Under the pieces are notes generated by a model. It made no database searches and was not told where the DNA came from. It saw nothing but the letters and a program-made list of their open reading frames with translations. A stretch of 21,991 bases of DNA from WYZ-LMO2 sp040514265 (GTDB taxonomy: Archaea; Halobacteriota; Archaeoglobi; Archaeoglobales; Archaeoglobaceae): positions 1-21,991 of the forward strand of contig JBEVCD010000036.1 in NCBI GenBank assembly GCA_040514265.1, written 5' to 3'. Below are positions 1 through 6,709 of this stretch, in pieces (the stretch's first letter is position 1; every line of letters starts with the position of its first letter). A program made the translations under genes and the position numbers.

Positions 1-1
1 A

Positions 2-70
2 AGGAGAGCCGGAGCCGACATTATAATCACATACCACGCGAAGGAAGTCGCAAAGGAGAGAAAACTTTAA
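2..70 (+). CDS. hemB: Porphobilinogen synthase (delta-aminolevulinate dehydratase), C-terminal end only
   Basis: Only the last 22 codons and a TAA stop lie in the window; the gene enters from the left. The frame reads RRAGADIIITYHAKEVAKER then KL. This matches the conserved end of HemB, where RAGAD-IITY-AK is the final strand and helix of the TIM barrel. HemB condenses two 5-aminolevulinate molecules to porphobilinogen in heme, siroheme and F430-type tetrapyrrole synthesis, in the cytoplasm. The other two forward frames carry no such motif. The tRNA-Val gene begins 25 nt downstream on the same strand. Identity rests on this short but characteristic segment. Confidence 0.85.
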   Translation, partial: RRAGADIIITYHAKEVAKERKL

Positions 71-95
71 CTTTCTCGAGTCTTAAGACATCCGG

Positions 96-168
96 GGGCT
101 CGTGGTCTAGCGGTTATGACGTCGCCCTTACGAGGCGAAGGTCCCCGGTTCGAATCCGGGCGAGCCCA
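96..168 (+). tRNA. tRNA-Val (anticodon UAC)
   Basis: A full cloverleaf can be drawn. The acceptor stem GGGCTCG (96-102) pairs with CGAGCCC (161-167) and A168 is the discriminator. The D arm is 105-120. The anticodon stem TCGCC/GGCGA encloses the loop CTTACGA with anticodon TAC at 129-131, which reads GUA and other valine codons. The variable loop has 5 nt, and the T stem CCCGG/CCGGG encloses TTCGAAT. There is no intron and CCA is not encoded. The AT-rich CTTTAACTT about 25-30 nt upstream may be its TATA element, overlapping the end of hemB. Confidence 0.98.
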
Positions 169-398
169 CTCATAACCTCTCGCCTGCATTTCCGGTGACG
201 CCTCTTCACCTGACCTATTCTGGATTTATCTCAGCAGTTCTTCTTGCAGACGTCCGAATGTAGGTTGTAGACCTCAAGAGAAGCCCTCACCTTCAGGACT
301 CATCTTCCTTGGAGCTTATACCAAGTCTGATGCATTTGCCGGAATTTATTCCCTCTTTATATCGAAAAGAGTTAAATATATTTTTATCTTTTATTTTT
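169..398. other. Intergenic stretch without a recognisable gene
   Basis: Between the tRNA and the AT-rich open frame I find no gene I can defend. On the minus strand a 22-codon run ends at a TGA near 231 and contains VLKVRASLEVYNLHSDVCKK. It has a stop immediately upstream, so at best it is a gene relic. From about 345 to 402 the sequence is very AT-rich, with T runs on the plus strand (TTTTTATCTTTTATTTTTTT). These could terminate transcription coming from hemB/tRNA-Val. Confidence 0.4.
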
Positions 399-563
399 TT
401 ATTTATCTCTTTCTGCCATATCGGCTACATTTGCGACCTGTTTTAAATATTTATAAAAAATGTCATTAATTGTATCTCCTAGCTCTGTCCTAAATCCTCT
501 AAAATAGGAAATTACCGTTTTGCCAGAATAACGCTCGAAGGTCTCTGATCCCTCTCCAAACAA
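399..563 (-). CDS. Possible small protein or gene relic, unrecognised
   Basis: Reading leftward, a frame is open from a stop near 710 down to TAA at 399-401 although the DNA is AT-rich, where stops should be frequent. The part not shared with the flavoprotein gene reads protein-like. From a possible TTG start at 561-563 it encodes 54 residues beginning LFGEGSETFERYSGKTVISY and ending KQVANVADMAERDK, a charged, probably helical tail. No ATG and no Shine-Dalgarno are visible, so it may be the 3' remnant of a longer gene that lost its start. I do not recognise the family. Codon choice (AAT, ATT, TTA, AAA) is more AT-rich than in the neighbouring genes, consistent with foreign or decaying DNA. 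Confidence 0.3.
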   Translation of the reverse strand: MFGEGSETFERYSGKTVISYFRGFRTELGDTINDIFYKYLKQVANVADMAERDK

Positions 564-637
564 GGGCTGGAGGTTGGCTTGATAGGTTTTTGTAATGGAG
601 GATCCGCGTGAAGCTGCGAGATCTTGGTGAAATCTTT

Positions 638-1246
638 CTAGTCCTCGCGCCTCAGTTCTTTTGTCGCCTCCGCAACTTCGACGATCCTCTTCGCCAGAGC
701 TTTAGCCGTTCTTATCGCTATTTCGTCCTTCTTCACACCCCTCCAGCCAGCGTCTCCCTGCAGAACGCCGACGGGGAAAGAACCTATCGAGATCGGGTCC
801 TCGGTCGTTGAGACCGGGAGCATCCCCTGCCCGAGGGCGTATACGATCAGGCTCATGGCTGCAAATTCAGCCCCGCCGTGGCGGAGTCCCGAAGTGATTA
901 CGGGTGCAAAAACTCTGTTCTTCAATCTGTATTTGCTCATCCTCGCCATTCTGCTCCTGTCTATCAGGTTTTTAACTATCCCCGGCACGTTTCCGAAGTA
1001 AGTCGGAACGCCGATGATTATTGCATCGGCTTCCCGCATCTTTTCGAGCACCTTGTATATATCGTCCTTCTGACTGCAGTCTCCCTTAAGGCAAGCGTCG
1101 CACCCCTTGCACGGCGCTATGCTGTAGTCTGTGAGGTTTATCACTTCGGCTTCGTGCCCCATCTTTCTGACTTCCTCCGCTATAACTTCGAGGAGGAAAA
1201 GCGTGTTCCGCTTGTTCGGACTGCCGTTTATCGCAAGCAGCTTCAT
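638..1246 (-). CDS. Iron-sulfur flavoprotein / NADPH-dependent FMN reductase family protein
   Basis: This 202-residue protein has a flavodoxin-like fold. The N-terminal LLAINGSPNKRNT (residues 3-15) is the FMN phosphate loop. A compact cysteine motif CKGCDACLKGDC at residues 46-57 (C-x2-C-x2-C-x4-C) is the 4Fe-4S site of the archaeal Isf family, and GVPTYFGNVPGIVKNLIDR is the second flavin loop. Isf proteins are homodimeric cytoplasmic electron carriers that can reduce O2 and peroxide in anaerobes; the partner here is unknown. I chose ATG 1246 over the upstream ATG at 1279. A TATA box (minus TTATATA, 1268-1274) is centred 25 nt upstream, so the mRNA would be leaderless. Family call is firm, substrate unknown. 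Confidence 0.85.
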   Translation of the reverse strand: MKLLAINGSPNKRNTLFLLEVIAEEVRKMGHEAEVINLTDYSIAPCKGCDACLKGDCSQKDDIYKVLEKMREADAIIIGVPTYFGNVPGIVKNLIDRSRMARMSKYRLKNRVFAPVITSGLRHGGAEFAAMSLIVYALGQGMLPVSTTEDPISIGSFPVGVLQGDAGWRGVKKDEIAIRTAKALAKRIVEVAEATKELRRED

Positions 1247-1267
1247 GTCGAAGCTTAGGGTCGGTAG

Positions 1268-1274
1268 TATATAA
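1268..1274 (-). promoter_or_regulatory. TATA box of the iron-sulfur flavoprotein gene
   Basis: The minus-strand TTATATA is centred 25 nt before ATG 1246, the archaeal box A spacing for a leaderless transcript. It lies inside the longer open frame, which argues against the upstream ATG. Confidence 0.55.
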
Positions 1275-1353
1275 CTCATTCGGGAGAACGCAACGGATTT
1301 GCTGAAAAACGATCATACTCGCCCCTGCAAAACGTGGTAGCGATTCGAACGCC

Positions 1354-2049
1354 ATGTCTGCCAACCAGGACGAAATCCGCTCCCAGCTAGGGCTTTGAAC
1401 ACATCCGAGCCGAGGTCGACGACATCTTCAAGGGGCACGCAAAGCTCGTTTGCGAGAGAATCGTAGGAGTTAAGAAGATCGTTACCCGCTCTTAAGGTTC
1501 TCTGTCCAAAGTTTGGTGGAGTTGATCCGACAGAATGGGAAGTTCTTATCGGTGCTGTGGAAGATGTGGAGACTCTTAAGTCGAACGGGGTTCCGTTACC
1601 GGCAGAGGCTGAGGGGCTGATAGAGATATTAAAAGATGCGCACGCCAGCAAGGCGCTGAGTGTCGAGATCGAAGGAGAGACGGTTTTCGGCATGCAAGGC
1701 TTAGAAAGTTCACGGTTGTGAGAAAATGAACATCTGAGGAGTGGGTGAGAGAAGAAACGTCGAAAAACATCCTTACCTGTTTGCTGAAGACGTGAAGAGC
1801 GCAAAGCTGAAAGTTGCTGGTATTTTGGCTGCAACACCTTCTCCACAGAGACGGGAAGGATATTTTCCGGTTGAGAATCTTCGGCACATTCCCACCCGCA
1901 TAAACGTCAACAAGAAGGTTCAGCAGGATATGCAGCCATACTTCTCGACAACGGCAGGAAAGATATTCGGTTCAGGGAGCAGTTCGCCTGCGTCAGATGC
2001 GTTTACGGAGGATCCGAGGATGATTAGAGAAATTGGGAAGCTTGCATAA
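1354..2049 (+). pseudogene. Decayed gene in several reading frames, family unrecognised
   Basis: Protein-like segments follow one another on the plus strand but in changing frames. ATG 1354 gives MSANQDEIRSQLGL then stop (1396-1398). At 1391-1495 another frame reads FEHIRAEVDDIFKGHAKLVC and on through ERIVGVKKIV. At 1467-1721 the third frame reads FGGVDPTEWEVLIGAVEDVE and continues with EAEGLIEILKDAH. At 1691-1795 a fragment contains RLRKFTVVRK, stop, TSEEWVREETSKNIL. At 1741-2049 a frame contains AEDVKSAKLKVAGILAAT and ends at TAA. The overlaps between segments are what frameshift mutations in one gene would give. The acidic, lysine-rich codon use fits the plus strand better than the overlapping minus-strand frames (1313-1846, 1576-1887). 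I cannot name the parent family. Confidence 0.5.
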
Positions 2050-2100
2050 CGAGGCGGTATTTGGGCAGTAACGGGATTCGGACAGCGCGGATGGGTATTT

Positions 2101-2901
2101 TCAAGCGGATTGAAAAATGTACTTCGTGGCGATGCTCAGAATTAGAATGGACAGCAAAATCCTGAGCCTCCTCTCATCGATTCTTCCCTGAAGTTTCGAT
2201 CCCACGAAGATTCCGATCGCTCCACCAAGCCCCATCGCCGTGCCGTTGACGAGGTCTGGAGGGTAGCCAAGAGAAGTGTAGCTGACGATTCCGAAAACCG
2301 ACGCGGCGAACGTTCCGACGAGGTTTGCTCCAGAAATTGCCTTGATCGGCAGTCCGAAGAAGGATACGAGGATCGGAGCCATCAGAGCTCCTCCACCAAC
2401 TCCGTACGCGGAGGCTATCATCCCGATGAAAAAAGCTGTGATCGCGATGCCGACCGGGTTGAAGGAAAAGGTATTGTTCGCGAGTCTGAATTCCGTTCTG
2501 AGGGGCGAGACTTTCAGAACGACCACCTCCCCGTCCACGCGCTTCGAGCTGGAGAAAATCAGCCTTAGACCGAGGTAAAGCAGAACGGCTGCGACGAAGA
2601 GCTTGAACGTCCTGACATCGCTGAGGATGTGGACTCTGAGCCAAGATCCGGCATAAATCCCCGGGAGGTATCCGAGCACAAGGGCGACGGCTAATGGCCA
2701 GAGAAAACGTCTCTCCCTCCAGAAGTTGTAGGCTCCTAGCGGAATCGAGAGAACGTTGTAGAGAAGGTTGGTTGAGTTAGCAACCGGTGAAGTTACACCG
2801 AGAACGCTCAGCTGGAAGGGGAGAAGAAGAAAAGCTCCTGTAACTCCGGCGGGTGAGCAGACGAGTCCTATCAGGAAGGCTGCAACGAAAGGAAGGAGCA
2901 C
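2101..2901 (-). CDS. TauE/SafE (TSUP) family membrane permease
   Basis: This hydrophobic protein of about 266 residues has about eight predicted membrane spans in two similar halves. The first half carries SPAGVTGAFLLLPFQLSVLG and NSTNLLYNV, and the second GVGGGALMAPILVSFFGLP then ISGANLVGTFAASVFG, the paired signature of the TSUP family. Members export or import sulfite, sulfoacetate or other sulfur/organic anions; the substrate here is not evident. I prefer the GTG start at 2901 because a TATA-like TTTAAG lies about 25 nt upstream. A longer frame reaches ATG 2994, but its extra 31 residues are not membrane-like and overlap a transposase relic. It stands alone, reading left beside decayed DNA. 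Confidence 0.85.
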   Translation of the reverse strand: MLLPFVAAFLIGLVCSPAGVTGAFLLLPFQLSVLGVTSPVANSTNLLYNVLSIPLGAYNFWRERRFLWPLAVALVLGYLPGIYAGSWLRVHILSDVRTFKLFVAAVLLYLGLRLIFSSSKRVDGEVVVLKVSPLRTEFRLANNTFSFNPVGIAITAFFIGMIASAYGVGGGALMAPILVSFFGLPIKAISGANLVGTFAASVFGIVSYTSLGYPPDLVNGTAMGLGGAIGIFVGSKLQGRIDERRLRILLSILILSIATKYIFQSA

Positions 2902-2921
2902 GTATTTTTTCGACGCTGAAC

Positions 2922-2929
2922 TTAAATTT
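2922..2929 (-). promoter_or_regulatory. TATA-like element for the TSUP permease
   Basis: The minus-strand AAATTTAAG is centred about 25 nt before GTG 2901. It supports the shorter leaderless start; the longer frame would place this element inside coding sequence. Confidence 0.4.
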
Positions 2930-2950
2930 TTTACTGCTAACTTTTCGGTT

Positions 2951-3378
2951 TCAAATTTGAAACCCCAAGAAACAGAAAAGACAGCCTGTTTCATCTACTT
3001 GGAATCTCACCCCCACCCTGTCGTGCTCTTCTTTCATTTTCTTCATGACTCTCGTTAACCCCCAACAGCATCGATCAGCCACTACAAATTTCGGCTTATT
3101 CTCGCGGTAGTTAAGTTCTCTTATGAAGGACCTCGCCGTAAGATAATTCCTCGCCGCATAGACCTTCAGGACTAACTCGTTCCTCTCCACATCTATCGCT
3201 CTGCTGGTGTGGTCTCCTGCTTCAATCTCCCTTCAAGGTCATCGCACATCGGATCATTCTTCTGCACGTGCTTATATTCGACGAACCTCCGATGATAGTC
3301 GTTTCGTGCTTCGCGTTCGATGTCGTAGCCGACTTCCCTGATAATCTCTGGGGAAAAAGCTATCTGGGGATTTACCAA
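2951..3378 (-). pseudogene. Broken DDE transposase relic (IS6/ISA1214-like)
   Basis: Two same-strand fragments in different frames form one decayed transposase. The upstream piece (3378-3193) reads SPEIIREVGYDIEREARNDY, then HRRFVEYKHVQKNDP, and stops at 3193-3195. The downstream piece (about 3190-2951) reads ERNELVLKVYAARNYLTARS, then ENKPKFVVADRCCW and MKKMKEEHDRV. The second piece resembles the central part of archaeal IS6-like transposases, with the NKP-(F)VVD-R-W motif around the second catalytic Asp and the following KMGLEHD-like stretch. The Asp is followed by RCCW instead of the usual R-PW. The first DDE aspartate region and the C-terminal Glu are missing. No terminal repeats were recognised. 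The family call is from memory. Confidence 0.6.
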
Positions 3379-3380
3379 AA

Positions 3381-3388
3381 TTTTAAGT
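3381..3388 (+). promoter_or_regulatory. TATA box of the ADP-forming acyl-CoA synthetase gene
   Basis: TTTTAAGT lies 24-31 nt before ATG 3412. It decides the start at 3412, because the longer frame from 3268 would include the promoter and run through the transposase relic. Confidence 0.5.
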
Positions 3389-3411
3389 TATCATCCTTTC
3401 TGACTCACTGC

Positions 3412-5394
3412 ATGCAACTCCTGATGGAACACGAAGCCAAGGAGCTCCTCGAAAGGCACGGGATCGCAACTGCCAGATGCATATTCGCGGAAAGTGAAGA
3501 AGAGGCTGTCAAAGCGGCGAAGCTTATCGGTTTTCCCGTGGTGATGAAGGTAGCTTCGCCGAAGATCGTGCACAAGAGCGACGTAGGAGGAGTTAAGCTG
3601 AACGTGAGGAGCGAGGAGGAGGTAAGGAGAAATTTCAGCGAACTTATGAAGATCGAGGGAGCTGTCGGAGTCAACGTTCAGCCGATGCTGCCGCAGGGGC
3701 TTGAGGTGATAGTCGGCGTAGCCGAGAACGAGCAGTTCGGGAGCGTTGCAATGTTCGGCCTGGGCGGAGTCTTCGTTGAAGTTCTGAGGGACGTGAGCTT
3801 CCGCCTGCTGCCGTTAACTAAAAGGGATGCCGAGGAGATGGTGAAGGAGATCAGGGGCTACAGAATCTTCGAATACAGGGGGAAGAGGTACGACGTAAAA
3901 GCGATCGTTGATCTGCTCCTCAAGCTCAACGAGATAGTTGAAGAGGAGAGCGTCATAGAAATGGATCTGAACCCCGTCTTCGTCTACGAGAAGGGCTGCG
4001 TAGTAGCAGACGCGAGGATAGTTGTCGGGGAGAGGAGGAGGTTCGAGTACGAGGTCGGCGACATCAGCTTCTTCTTCAAGCCGAGGAGCGTGGCTGTGGT
4101 CGGAGCCTCCTCGAATCCGCTCAAGGTCGGTTACTCCGTTGTCAAGAGCTTGCTGAAGAGCGACGTCACTGTTTACCCCGTAAATCCCAACCTGAGCGAG
4201 TTGGAGAGTTTGAAAGTATACCCGAGCGTTTCGAGCATCGAAGACGATGTTGATGTAGCCGTGATCGCCGTCCCAGCCGAAAAAGTTCTGGAAGTTGTCA
4301 GAGAGTGCGCGAAGAAAGGAGTAAAGGGAGCGATCGTAATTTCTTCCGGATTCAGAGAGGCGGAGGACGAGAGAGGAAAGGTTCTGCAGGAGGAGCTTAG
4401 GAGGATAGCCAAGGAGGAAGGAATCCGAATAATCGGTCCGAACGTTTTCGGAATTGTAAGCGTTGTTAACAACGTGAACGCGAGCTTTACGCCGATGTTC
4501 AGCGAGCTTAAGAAGGGAAAGATCGCCCTCGTATCCCAAAGCGGCGGGATATGTCACTACATCCTTCACAACGCTGACGTTGGTTTTAGCCACGTTATCC
4601 ACCTCGGAAACATGTGCGACGTTGACTTCTGCGACGTTTTCGAGTTCTTGGCTAACGATGAGTCGACGGAAGTCGTCGCTGTCTACGTTGAAGGACTGGA
4701 CAACGGGAGGTCGTTCTACGACTCGCTGAAGAAGCTGTGCTCAAAGAAGAAAGTTGTGGTGATGAAAGCCGGCAGGAGTGAGACCACGAGGAGAGCATCC
4801 TTGGGGCATACTGGAAGTATGGCTGGAGACTGGGATGTTTTTAGAGCGGCTGCAATGCAGGCTGGCGCCGTCTTCGTCGAAACACCTATCGAACTTCACG
4901 ACATCGCCAAGCTGCTCGCGAGCTTTGAGATCGGCGACGTTGCGGTTCTGACAATACAAGCCGGCTTGGGAATCGTCGCTTGCGACATAATAGAGGCTTG
5001 CGGTGGCAGGATTGCGAAGCTTTCGGAGGAGACGAGGAGAAAACTCCGTGAGCTGCTACCCCCGATAACGTTTCGGGACAACCCCGTTGACCTTTCTTTC
5101 AGCGGACTCGACTTGGAGACGTTCTCACGTGTCGTCGATGCAGTTTCGGAAGATGAGAACGTGGGAACGATCCTCTTCCTCTACGCCGTAGCGCCGCCGA
5201 GCTGGGTGATACCAGTCGAAGCCGTGAAAGCCGTTCTGAAGCCGAAGAAGCCGACGGTAATCGTTTACTCTTCTACGCAGGAGAACTACGCCGAAATAAA
5301 GAATGCGCTGGAAAAGGAGGGAGCAATCGTTTTTCCATCCATCGAAAGAGCAGCAAGAGCGGTTGCTTTTGCAGCTAAAAGGTCTTACAGGTAG
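3412..5394 (+). CDS. ADP-forming acetate/acyl-CoA synthetase, fused beta-alpha form
   Basis: This 660-residue protein catalyses acyl-CoA + ADP + Pi to acid + CoA + ATP, substrate-level phosphorylation from acetyl- or aryl-CoA. Residues 1-215 form the ATP-grasp (beta) domain, with KIVHKSDVGGVKL holding the phospho-accepting His54. From about 221 comes the alpha part: a Rossmann CoA-binding domain (SVAVVGASSNPLKVGYSV) followed by ligase domains with SLGHTGSMAGD, whose His466 is the phosphohistidine. Most fused archaeal enzymes run alpha then beta; here ATP-grasp comes first. ATG 3412 is chosen from the TATA box at 3381-3388; ATG 3424 is a close alternative. It is not in an operon with recognisable partners. 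Which acyl group it prefers cannot be read from sequence. Confidence 0.93.
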   Translation: MQLLMEHEAKELLERHGIATARCIFAESEEEAVKAAKLIGFPVVMKVASPKIVHKSDVGGVKLNVRSEEEVRRNFSELMKIEGAVGVNVQPMLPQGLEVIVGVAENEQFGSVAMFGLGGVFVEVLRDVSFRLLPLTKRDAEEMVKEIRGYRIFEYRGKRYDVKAIVDLLLKLNEIVEEESVIEMDLNPVFVYEKGCVVADARIVVGERRRFEYEVGDISFFFKPRSVAVVGASSNPLKVGYSVVKSLLKSDVTVYPVNPNLSELESLKVYPSVSSIEDDVDVAVIAVPAEKVLEVVRECAKKGVKGAIVISSGFREAEDERGKVLQEELRRIAKEEGIRIIGPNVFGIVSVVNNVNASFTPMFSELKKGKIALVSQSGGICHYILHNADVGFSHVIHLGNMCDVDFCDVFEFLANDESTEVVAVYVEGLDNGRSFYDSLKKLCSKKKVVVMKAGRSETTRRASLGHTGSMAGDWDVFRAAAMQAGAVFVETPIELHDIAKLLASFEIGDVAVLTIQAGLGIVACDIIEACGGRIAKLSEETRRKLRELLPPITFRDNPVDLSFSGLDLETFSRVVDAVSEDENVGTILFLYAVAPPSWVIPVEAVKAVLKPKKPTVIVYSSTQENYAEIKNALEKEGAIVFPSIERAARAVAFAAKRSYR

Positions 5395-5502
5395 TTAGCT
5401 TTACACATGTTCTGCAGTTCTGATCTCTGCAGACCTCCTTACTCAGAGCCATCGTTAATGCAATCTATAGGAAGTTTAACCGTGCAGAAGTGTTATCAGC
5501 TA

Positions 5503-5513
5503 AAAATTTAAAA
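5503..5513 (+). promoter_or_regulatory. TATA box of the sepF-zpr1 operon
   Basis: AAATTTAAAAA lies about 35-43 nt before ATG 5546. Transcription would begin near 5530, upstream of the Shine-Dalgarno at 5535-5540 and downstream of the in-frame GTG at 5519. Confidence 0.5.
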
Positions 5514-5534
5514 AGACTGTGAAGGTTAGTCTAA

Positions 5535-5540
5535 GAGGTG
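5535..5540 (+). promoter_or_regulatory. Shine-Dalgarno that fixes the SepF start
   Basis: GAGGTG sits 5 nt before ATG 5546 and complements the archaeal 16S tail CACCUC. It favours ATG 5546 over GTG 5519. Confidence 0.6.
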
Positions 5541-5545
5541 TGAGT

Positions 5546-5911
5546 ATGGGGGTGCTGGACAAGCTCTTTGGAAAGCAGGAGAAAGTTCCGATTGAAGAGT
5601 TCGAGGAGATAGATCTGAGCGATTACGAAGCCGAGATCTCTCAGGAGGCTGAAATGTTCGTTAAGGTTGCGGAAGTTACCGGGCTGACGGAAATTCCGCA
5701 GATAAAGAGGGAGATATACGACGGAAACATAGTCATCGCGGACATAGCGTTCGTTAAGCACGACAAACTCACGCTCGACAGGATACTGAAGGACCTGAGA
5801 CAGCTGGCTGAGGACGTCAAGGGCGACATCGTGGGGTTGGGGGAGGACTACGTTATCATAACGCCGACAGGTATAAAAGTCGACCGCAACAAGATAAGAG
5901 GCGGGAGATGA
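5546..5911 (+). CDS. sepF: Archaeal SepF-like cell-division protein
   Basis: This 121-residue protein opens with MGVLDKLFGK, a short amphipathic helix of the kind that anchors SepF to the membrane. An acidic linker follows (EEFEEIDLSDYEAE). The SepF core runs from about residue 39 to 112 (FVKVAEVTGLTEIP to DYVIITPTGIKVD). Archaeal SepF tethers FtsZ to the membrane at the division site and polymerises or dimerises through this core. Length fits the family. The start at ATG 5546 is set by a Shine-Dalgarno 5 nt upstream. The stop overlaps the start of the ZPR1-like gene by 4 nt (ATGA), so the two are translationally coupled. Family call is strong; the division role is from characterised homologues. 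Confidence 0.88.
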   Translation: MGVLDKLFGKQEKVPIEEFEEIDLSDYEAEISQEAEMFVKVAEVTGLTEIPQIKREIYDGNIVIADIAFVKHDKLTLDRILKDLRQLAEDVKGDIVGLGEDYVIITPTGIKVDRNKIRGGR

Positions 5912-6498
5912 ACTGCCCGGTCTGCGGAAGGGAGCTGAAGCTGATAGCGACGACTTACGACGTGCCTTTCTTCGGAAAAGTACTGATAACATCGATTAGC
6001 TGTCAGTGCGGATTTAGACATGCGGACTCCATAGTGATGGATATCAAGGAGCCGACGAGGTTCACGATAAAAATCAGGAGCGACAACCTCTACACGAAGG
6101 TCATCCGTTCGACCTCCGGAACGATAAGGATTCCGGAAATAGGAGTCTCGATAGAACCCGGTCCAGCCAGTCAGGCTTTCATAACGAACCTCGAAGGAAT
6201 TCTGGACAGAGTCGAGGACATAGTGAAGACCGCGATGCGCTGGAACAGCGACGATGAGAAGAAAGTAAGGCGATGCGAGTGGATACTGGAGAGAATTCGG
6301 AAGACGCTCGAAGGTGAAGAAGAGCTGACGCTTGTGCTCGAGGATCCTTTCGGCAACAGTCTAATTCTGAGCGACGAAGCTTTCAGGGAGGTTATGAGCA
6401 GAGAAGAAGCCTCTCAACTCAAGACCGGCATGACTGTAATCGAGCTCACCGGTCTGAGCGAAGACCAGATTCTAGAGCGCTCTCAAGATCTCTCATGA
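5908..6498 (+). CDS. ZPR1-related zinc finger protein
   Basis: This 196-residue protein has an N-terminal zinc ribbon with C3-x2-C6 and C32-x-C34, as in archaeal ZPR1-related proteins. After it comes a ZPR1 beta-sheet domain (FTIKIRSDNLYTKVIRSTSG, then IPEIGVSIEPGPAS). The C-terminal half is helical (VEDIVKTAMRW) and ends in a second sheet (LTLVLEDPFGNSLI). Eukaryotic ZPR1 binds translation factor eEF1A and assists its folding; the archaeal role is unproven. It starts inside the sepF stop codon and is probably co-transcribed with it. Its last 53 bp overlap the 3' end of the convergent tatA gene. Confidence 0.88.
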   Translation: MNCPVCGRELKLIATTYDVPFFGKVLITSISCQCGFRHADSIVMDIKEPTRFTIKIRSDNLYTKVIRSTSGTIRIPEIGVSIEPGPASQAFITNLEGILDRVEDIVKTAMRWNSDDEKKVRRCEWILERIRKTLEGEEELTLVLEDPFGNSLILSDEAFREVMSREEASQLKTGMTVIELTGLSEDQILERSQDLS

Positions 6499-6709
6499 TC
6501 TCTTCGCGTTTCCTCTCGATCTCCCTCTCCACGACTTCATCGCTCAGCGGCTTGACCCCGTAGATAACTTCAAGCTCCACCATCCTCTTCGCCTTTTTGT
6601 ACTCCGCGTAGAGCTTGCCGAGCGCTCTGGCGAAGTCTGTCAGCTTGTCGGGTCCAAGGATCACGAGCGCTAGAATTAAAATGAGAAAAAATTCTCCCCA
6701 CCCGATCAT
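6446..6709 (-). CDS. tatA: Sec-independent (twin-arginine) translocase subunit TatA
   Basis: This 87-residue protein has the TatA/B plan: an N-terminal membrane helix (EFFLILILALVILG, residues 6-19), the hinge GPDKL, an amphipathic helix (FARALGKLYAEYKKAKRMVE) and a charged cytoplasmic tail. TatA oligomers form the pore through which folded, RR-signal proteins cross the membrane. The start ATG overlaps the mtd stop by 4 nt (ATGA at 6706-6709), so it is translated from the mtd mRNA. No tatC is in the window. The 3' end overlaps the ZPR1 gene by 53 bp on the opposite strand. TatA and TatB cannot be separated by sequence alone. Confidence 0.9.
   Translation of the reverse strand: MIGWGEFFLILILALVILGPDKLTDFARALGKLYAEYKKAKRMVELEVIYGVKPLSDEVVEREIERKREEIMRDLESALESGLRSDR

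Noticed and set aside
371..402. T-rich tract as a CRISPR leader or origin
   Set aside because: No repeats or spacer-like periodicity follow, and no origin-type repeated boxes are visible; it reads as AT-rich decay or a terminator.
1313..1887. Two overlapping minus-strand frames of 177 and 103 residues
   Set aside because: They are antisense to the plus-strand decayed segments, which have the more natural residue mix. Neither looked like a known family, though a minus-strand gene is not fully excluded.
3268..3411. N-terminal extension of the acyl-CoA synthetase frame
   Set aside because: It crosses the TATA box and the transposase relic, and the family starts at the helix EAKELLERHGI.
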